Below, piece after piece: positions 7,393 to 10,519 of a DNA stretch of 10,519 nt. The stretch comes from Schaedlerella sp. (lineage in GTDB: Bacteria; Bacillota; Clostridia; Lachnospirales; Lachnospiraceae): contig JAHHTO010000083.1 of NCBI GenBank assembly GCA_020024595.1, forward strand, positions 1-10,519. Direction: 5' to 3'. The notes under the pieces were generated by a model. The model did not search any database, was not told the origin of the DNA, and saw nothing but the letters and a program-made list of their open reading frames with translations. A program made the position numbers and the translations under genes. Every line of letters begins with the position of its first letter. The stretch's first letter is position 1.

Positions 7393-9438
7393 TTAAATAT
7401 CGCCTTCTTCAATCATCTGATCGATTGTCGCTTTCAGAGTCCTGATCGCCTTGTCGATATCTGTATGCTCAAACTGCGCTCCGGCTGCATTGATATGTCC
7501 TCCGCCACCCAGTTTCTCTGCAATAATCTGTACATTTACTTCATCAATGGAACGCGCGCTCATATAAATCCTTCCATTATAAATCGTCAAGACAAACGAA
7601 GCCTTGATTCCATTGATATCCAGCAGTTCATTTGCTGCCTGGGCAGCCAGAACTGTAGGGCTTTCAATCTCACTTGGGCACTCTGCGATTGCATACTCAT
7701 GACGATACACTTCCGCCATACGCACTGCTTCTGCTTTTGCCCGATAAGACTCGATGTCATCACGGAACATTTTACGTACACGGGTAATATCCGCACCGCA
7801 TCTGCGAAGAAATGCTGCCGCCTCAAATGTACGCACACCTGTCCGGTTCATAAAATTCCTCGTATCAATCATAATTCCTGCATACAGGCAGTCTGCCTCT
7901 ACGCTCGAAACACGGATATCTTCTACTATATACTGCAGTACCTCCGCAACCATTTCACAAGTAGAGGAAGAATATGGCTCAATGTAGGAAAGAACTGCAT
8001 TTTCAATCCCTTTACTGCTCTGCCTGTGATGATCCAATACTGCAATCAGCTTAGAACGCTTCAAAAGTTCCGGGCACTCTGTCATCTGTGCTTTATTCGT
8101 ATCTACGACAACAACCATTGTATTGTCATTAAAATGGTCAAGCGCTTGCTCTGAAGTCAGGAAAATATCTTTTTCATAAGATGCATTTTCGAGAATCTCA
8201 TCATACAGCGGACGTATGGAACTCGTATTTTCATTCATGACAATATGTGCTCGCTTCCCAAGTGCCTTTGCTGCCCGGTAAATTCCCATACATGCTCCAA
8301 GACTATCTGCATCCGCAATCTTGTGACCCATAACAATAACCTGGTCTTTTCCCGTAATAAACTCCCGTAACGCCTCCGCCTTAACTCTGGCTTTTACACG
8401 CGTATACTTGGATGTCTGCTCCTTCTTTCCACCAAAATATGTAATACCTTGGTTATCCTTTGCCACTGCCTGATCCCCACCTCTTGCCAGTGCCAGATCA
8501 ATTGCCATTCGAGCATAATTATAACTCTGTGCATAAGTTGTCGTATTCAGCCCCAAACCAATACTCAGAGAAGCGGAACGTGCATTTCCAATGCTCACCT
8601 GCTTCACTTCTTCCAGAAGTGAAAACTTGTCCGCTTCAAACTTACGGTAACTTTCCTTACGGATCACAATGAAGTACTTATCTTTTTCCAACTTCTTGAC
8701 AATCCCATCTTCATCGCCAATATACTGGTTGATCTTTCTGTCGATCAATGCTGTCAGAAGTGACTGTCGTACTTCCTCCACACTTTCCATAACTTCATCA
8801 TAATTGTCGATATAAATCAATCCTGCGATCAAACGCTGATCTTCATTCTCTTTAATATAGGAATTCAACTCCGTTATGTCATTCAGATAAAGAGTAATAA
8901 TATACTCTTTTTCCTCCGGAATTTGAACAAGATCTTCCATGTCACTAAATCCTGCCACCGAAATCTTCCGCAGAACCGCCTGATAATCTCGCCCCTGATA
9001 CTGTACTTCCAGTTCTACATGATCAATATCTCCATGTGGTATGACTCTTTGTCCCAGTTCCGGAATCAGCTTATGCAGATAATTTTCGTGCCTCCGTTCC
9101 GCAAAAATTTCGGCAAACCGCTTGTTCTTCCACAAGATTCTGCCATCCTCCATAAGAATCGCATACGGAATTGATAATTCTTGAAGAAGCGTATTCTGAA
9201 TCCCCTGATACTGAGTCGAAAACTGAATCATATCTGCCAGGATCAGAGAACGGTTATAAAAATACAGTCCTCCTACTGTCACTGCATATATGATTATAAA
9301 AACAGACATGAGCATCCCTGCTTTGCGGTTAATCTGATACATCCAAAGATTCATGGCAATCAACAATATTGTCATAATAACCGGCCAATACATATACACT
9401 TTAAGTTGACCCTTCAAACGCACATTTTTGTCTTTCAT
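7393..9438 (-). CDS. gdpP: GdpP (YybT) membrane c-di-AMP phosphodiesterase
   Basis: A 681-residue protein, near the usual 650-680. GdpP hydrolyses cyclic di-AMP to linear pApA at the inner face of the membrane and so affects cell-wall and potassium homeostasis. Domains in order: two membrane segments (about 13-33 and 40-62); a PAS-like domain (about 85-150, ILMEDGRILWKN); a degenerate GGDEF domain (about 200-330) with no GGDEF motif but an SIGLG strand; a DHH domain with GHKIADAD (371-378), VVVDTN and LDHHRQ (Asp469-His470-His471); and DHHA1 with GGGGHINAAG (about 643-652). All DHH metal ligands expected at these motifs are present, so it should be active. GGAGG sits 9 nt upstream of ATG 9438. 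The gene heads the cluster with rplI and dnaB; linkage of c-di-AMP turnover with bL9 and the helicase is conserved in Firmicutes, but its reason is not evident here. Confidence 0.96.
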   Translation of the reverse strand: MKDKNVRLKGQLKVYMYWPVIMTILLIAMNLWMYQINRKAGMLMSVFIIIYAVTVGGLYFYNRSLILADMIQFSTQYQGIQNTLLQELSIPYAILMEDGRILWKNKRFAEIFAERRHENYLHKLIPELGQRVIPHGDIDHVELEVQYQGRDYQAVLRKISVAGFSDMEDLVQIPEEKEYIITLYLNDITELNSYIKENEDQRLIAGLIYIDNYDEVMESVEEVRQSLLTALIDRKINQYIGDEDGIVKKLEKDKYFIVIRKESYRKFEADKFSLLEEVKQVSIGNARSASLSIGLGLNTTTYAQSYNYARMAIDLALARGGDQAVAKDNQGITYFGGKKEQTSKYTRVKARVKAEALREFITGKDQVIVMGHKIADADSLGACMGIYRAAKALGKRAHIVMNENTSSIRPLYDEILENASYEKDIFLTSEQALDHFNDNTMVVVVDTNKAQMTECPELLKRSKLIAVLDHHRQSSKGIENAVLSYIEPYSSSTCEMVAEVLQYIVEDIRVSSVEADCLYAGIMIDTRNFMNRTGVRTFEAAAFLRRCGADITRVRKMFRDDIESYRAKAEAVRMAEVYRHEYAIAECPSEIESPTVLAAQAANELLDINGIKASFVLTIYNGRIYMSARSIDEVNVQIIAEKLGGGGHINAAGAQFEHTDIDKAIRTLKATIDQMIEEGDI

Positions 9439-9544
9439 TTACTTTACCCTCCAAGCGCTACTTCCACTCCACTTCTGTCCGATCTTTTATCCGCTGCGCT
9501 TTCTGCTTTATCTAAATAATGCCTCTTTACTCATTAATGTGTTT
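9439..9544 (-). promoter_or_regulatory. Leader of the gdpP-rplI-dnaB transcript
   Basis: If the promoter at 9545-9553 is used, the 5' leader is about 100 nt. AAGCGC (read on the minus strand, from 9501-9496) can pair with GCGCTT (9458-9453), which lies next to the GGAGG ribosome-binding site, enclosing a 37-nt loop. An 8-codon open frame (ATG at 9534-9532, stop at 9510-9508) has no ribosome-binding site and begins almost at the predicted transcript start. I recognise no known riboswitch. The 6-bp long-range pair is weak evidence. Confidence 0.3.
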
Positions 9545-9553
9545 AGTATACCA
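9545..9553 (-). promoter_or_regulatory. Extended -10 promoter upstream of gdpP
   Basis: The minus strand reads TGGTATACT, a TATACT -10 hexamer (9545-9550) preceded by the TGn extension (9551-9553). The -35 position at 17 bp spacing is TAGCTT, a poor match, but extended -10 promoters tolerate this. The spacer is A-rich. Transcription would start near 9538. It lies between the chemotaxis gene terminator and gdpP, so it is well placed to drive the cluster. Confidence 0.6.
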
Positions 9554-9605
9554 CTTTTTTATCATTTAAGCTACTTACATTTTCTAGTTTTTAAAATGCA
9601 TATTT

Positions 9606-9651
9606 GAATAAAGAACAGCAGAAGGCACATCTATCATGTCCCTTCTGCTGT
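9606..9651 (-). terminator. Intrinsic terminator of the chemotaxis receptor gene
   Basis: An 11-bp perfect stem, ACAGCAGAAGG (9615-9625) with CCTTCTGCTGT (9641-9651), is extended by a single C-C mismatch and a 4-bp inner stem ACAT/ATGT around a 5-nt loop. On the minus strand it is followed by TCTTTATTC (9614-9606), a moderate U-rich tail. It begins 31 bp after the receptor stop codon and insulates it from the gdpP promoter. Confidence 0.85.
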
Positions 9652-9682
9652 CACAATCTGGAGTCTCTATATTTATAATTCC

Positions 9683-10519
9683 TTAGTTGTCATTCAATTG
9701 GAAGCAACCCACCAAATCTTTCATCATCTGTGCCTGAGAGAACAGTTCCGCGCTAGCAGAAGCAGACTCTTCACTGGTAGCAGAATTTGTCTGGACGACG
9801 GCTGAAATCTGCTCAATACCATCTGCCACCTGAGCGATACTTTCTGTCTCCTCAGTAATCGCAGTCGTAATATGGGCAATATCCTGTTCCGCCTGCTGGG
9901 AAGCTTCAATCGTAGAATTCAAAGCCTCTGAAACCTGCGCTACAATCGACTCACCATGCTTCACAGACTCCATCGAATTGACGATCAACTCTTTGGTAGC
10001 TTTCGCTGCCTCATCAGACTTAGAAGCCAGGTTACGCACCTCATCAGCCACCACCGCAAAGCCCTTGCCGGCAGAACCTGCACGCGCCGCCTCCACAGCT
10101 GCGTTCAAAGCCAGAATATTGGTCTGGAAAGCAATATTTTCTATAGAAGCAATAATTTTACCAATCTCCTGAGAAGACTGAGATATCTCGTTCATAGCAG
10201 AAATCATTGCTCTGATGTTCTCTGCGCTCTCTGAAACAAAAGCGGATGCATTCTGTGAATGTTCCAGAGCCAGTGCACTATTTTCAGCATTATTTTTCGC
10301 ATTATTAGAAATCTCACTGATCGTAGCAGACAACTCCTCCACAGCACTGGCCTGCTCGGTAGCTCCTTGAGCAAGCGCCTGCGCGCCGTCCGATACCTGT
10401 TCCGCTCCCATAGCTACCTGTTCAGCAGCCGTACCGATCTGCAGAAGAGTTTTGCTCTGTTCGCTCTTAAGCTTCTGCATGGAACTCAGAATCGGCTCAT
10501 AATCTCCTCTATAATGCTC
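9683..10519 (-). CDS. Methyl-accepting chemotaxis protein, C-terminal signalling domain (5' part off window)
   Basis: The reading frame is open to the right edge (first visible residues EHYRGDYEPILSS), so the Met at 10480 is internal and the start lies beyond the window. There are 278 residues visible. They form the long cytoplasmic coiled-coil hairpin. An N-terminal helix carries methylation-type Glu pairs (GATEQASAVEELSATI). The highly conserved hairpin tip IENIAFQTNILALNAAVEAA binds CheA and CheW. The return helix has further Gln/Glu and Ser/Ala-rich heptads, ending in FQLNDN with no CheR-tethering pentapeptide. The protein transmits ligand signals from a sensor domain (not visible) to the CheA kinase at the membrane array. 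Transcription appears to end at the 9606-9651 terminator. The ligand and full domain layout cannot be judged. Confidence 0.95.
   Translation of the reverse strand, partial: EHYRGDYEPILSSMQKLKSEQSKTLLQIGTAAEQVAMGAEQVSDGAQALAQGATEQASAVEELSATISEISNNAKNNAENSALALEHSQNASAFVSESAENIRAMISAMNEISQSSQEIGKIIASIENIAFQTNILALNAAVEAARAGSAGKGFAVVADEVRNLASKSDEAAKATKELIVNSMESVKHGESIVAQVSEALNSTIEASQQAEQDIAHITTAITEETESIAQVADGIEQISAVVQTNSATSEESASASAELFSQAQMMKDLVGCFQLNDN

Noticed and set aside
7465..8154. A 229-codon plus-strand open frame antisense to gdpP
   Set aside because: It lies wholly over the DHH/DHHA1 part of gdpP, has a Cys/His/Ile-rich composition with no recognisable domain, and has no good ribosome-binding site. 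It is a shadow of the real gene.
9181..9519. Plus-strand open frame over the start of gdpP and its leader
   Set aside because: It is antisense to the gdpP membrane segments and its composition (His/Asn/Ile-rich) is that of reverse-complement noise.
9956..10234. Plus-strand open frames opposite the chemotaxis receptor hairpin tip
   Set aside because: The minus strand encodes one of the most conserved bacterial protein segments, so these are shadows.
10478..10480. Met codon as start of the chemotaxis protein
   Set aside because: The frame continues open to the right edge with residues that fit the linker before the signalling domain, so this Met is internal.
1..10519. Mobile element, CRISPR array, toxin-antitoxin pair, defence system, tRNA or rRNA
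   Set aside because: No repeat-spacer pattern, terminal inverted repeats, transposase or integrase, or small gene pair was seen. Almost all sequence is explained by core genes.

Overview
The window looks like a chromosomal core segment from a low-GC, Gram-positive-type anaerobe. The best fit is class Clostridia, probably Lachnospiraceae. This is inferred from protein style (MutS2, GdpP and the histidine kinase), strong purine-rich Shine-Dalgarno sites, sigma-A-like promoters, and the gdpP-rplI-dnaB gene order typical of Firmicutes. I see no insertion sequence, integrase, tRNA, rRNA, CRISPR array or phage gene, and nothing that suggests recent transfer.

Left end (1-787): the 5' part of a minus-strand gene for a membrane-anchored HtrA/DegP-like (S1C) protein, running off the left edge. 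A clear promoter precedes it. Two catalytic-triad positions visible here are replaced (His to Ala, Asp to Gly), so it is probably a pseudoprotease. This is the most unusual signal in the window.

Middle left (788-5510, plus strand): mutS2 encodes an ATPase with a C-terminal Smr domain, of the family that acts on DNA recombination intermediates or collided ribosomes. A 78-bp gap with competing inverted repeats follows. Next comes a two-component system: an OmpR/PhoB-type response regulator and a membrane histidine kinase with an unrecognised extracytoplasmic sensor. A 9-bp stem links the kinase stop codon to the convergent dnaB stop codon.

Middle right (5521-9553, minus strand): the gdpP-rplI-dnaB cluster reads right to left. 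It encodes a membrane c-di-AMP phosphodiesterase, ribosomal protein bL9 and the replicative helicase. A candidate extended -10 promoter lies about 110 bp upstream of gdpP, which gives a leader of roughly 100 nt.

Right end (9606-10519, minus strand): the C-terminal signalling half of a methyl-accepting chemotaxis protein, cut by the right edge and followed by a strong intrinsic terminator that insulates it from gdpP. The window therefore mixes housekeeping genes (replication, translation, ribosome or DNA rescue) with envelope sensing (HtrA-like protein, two-component system, c-di-AMP turnover, chemotaxis). Apart from the degenerate HtrA-like protein, most of it is ordinary core genome.
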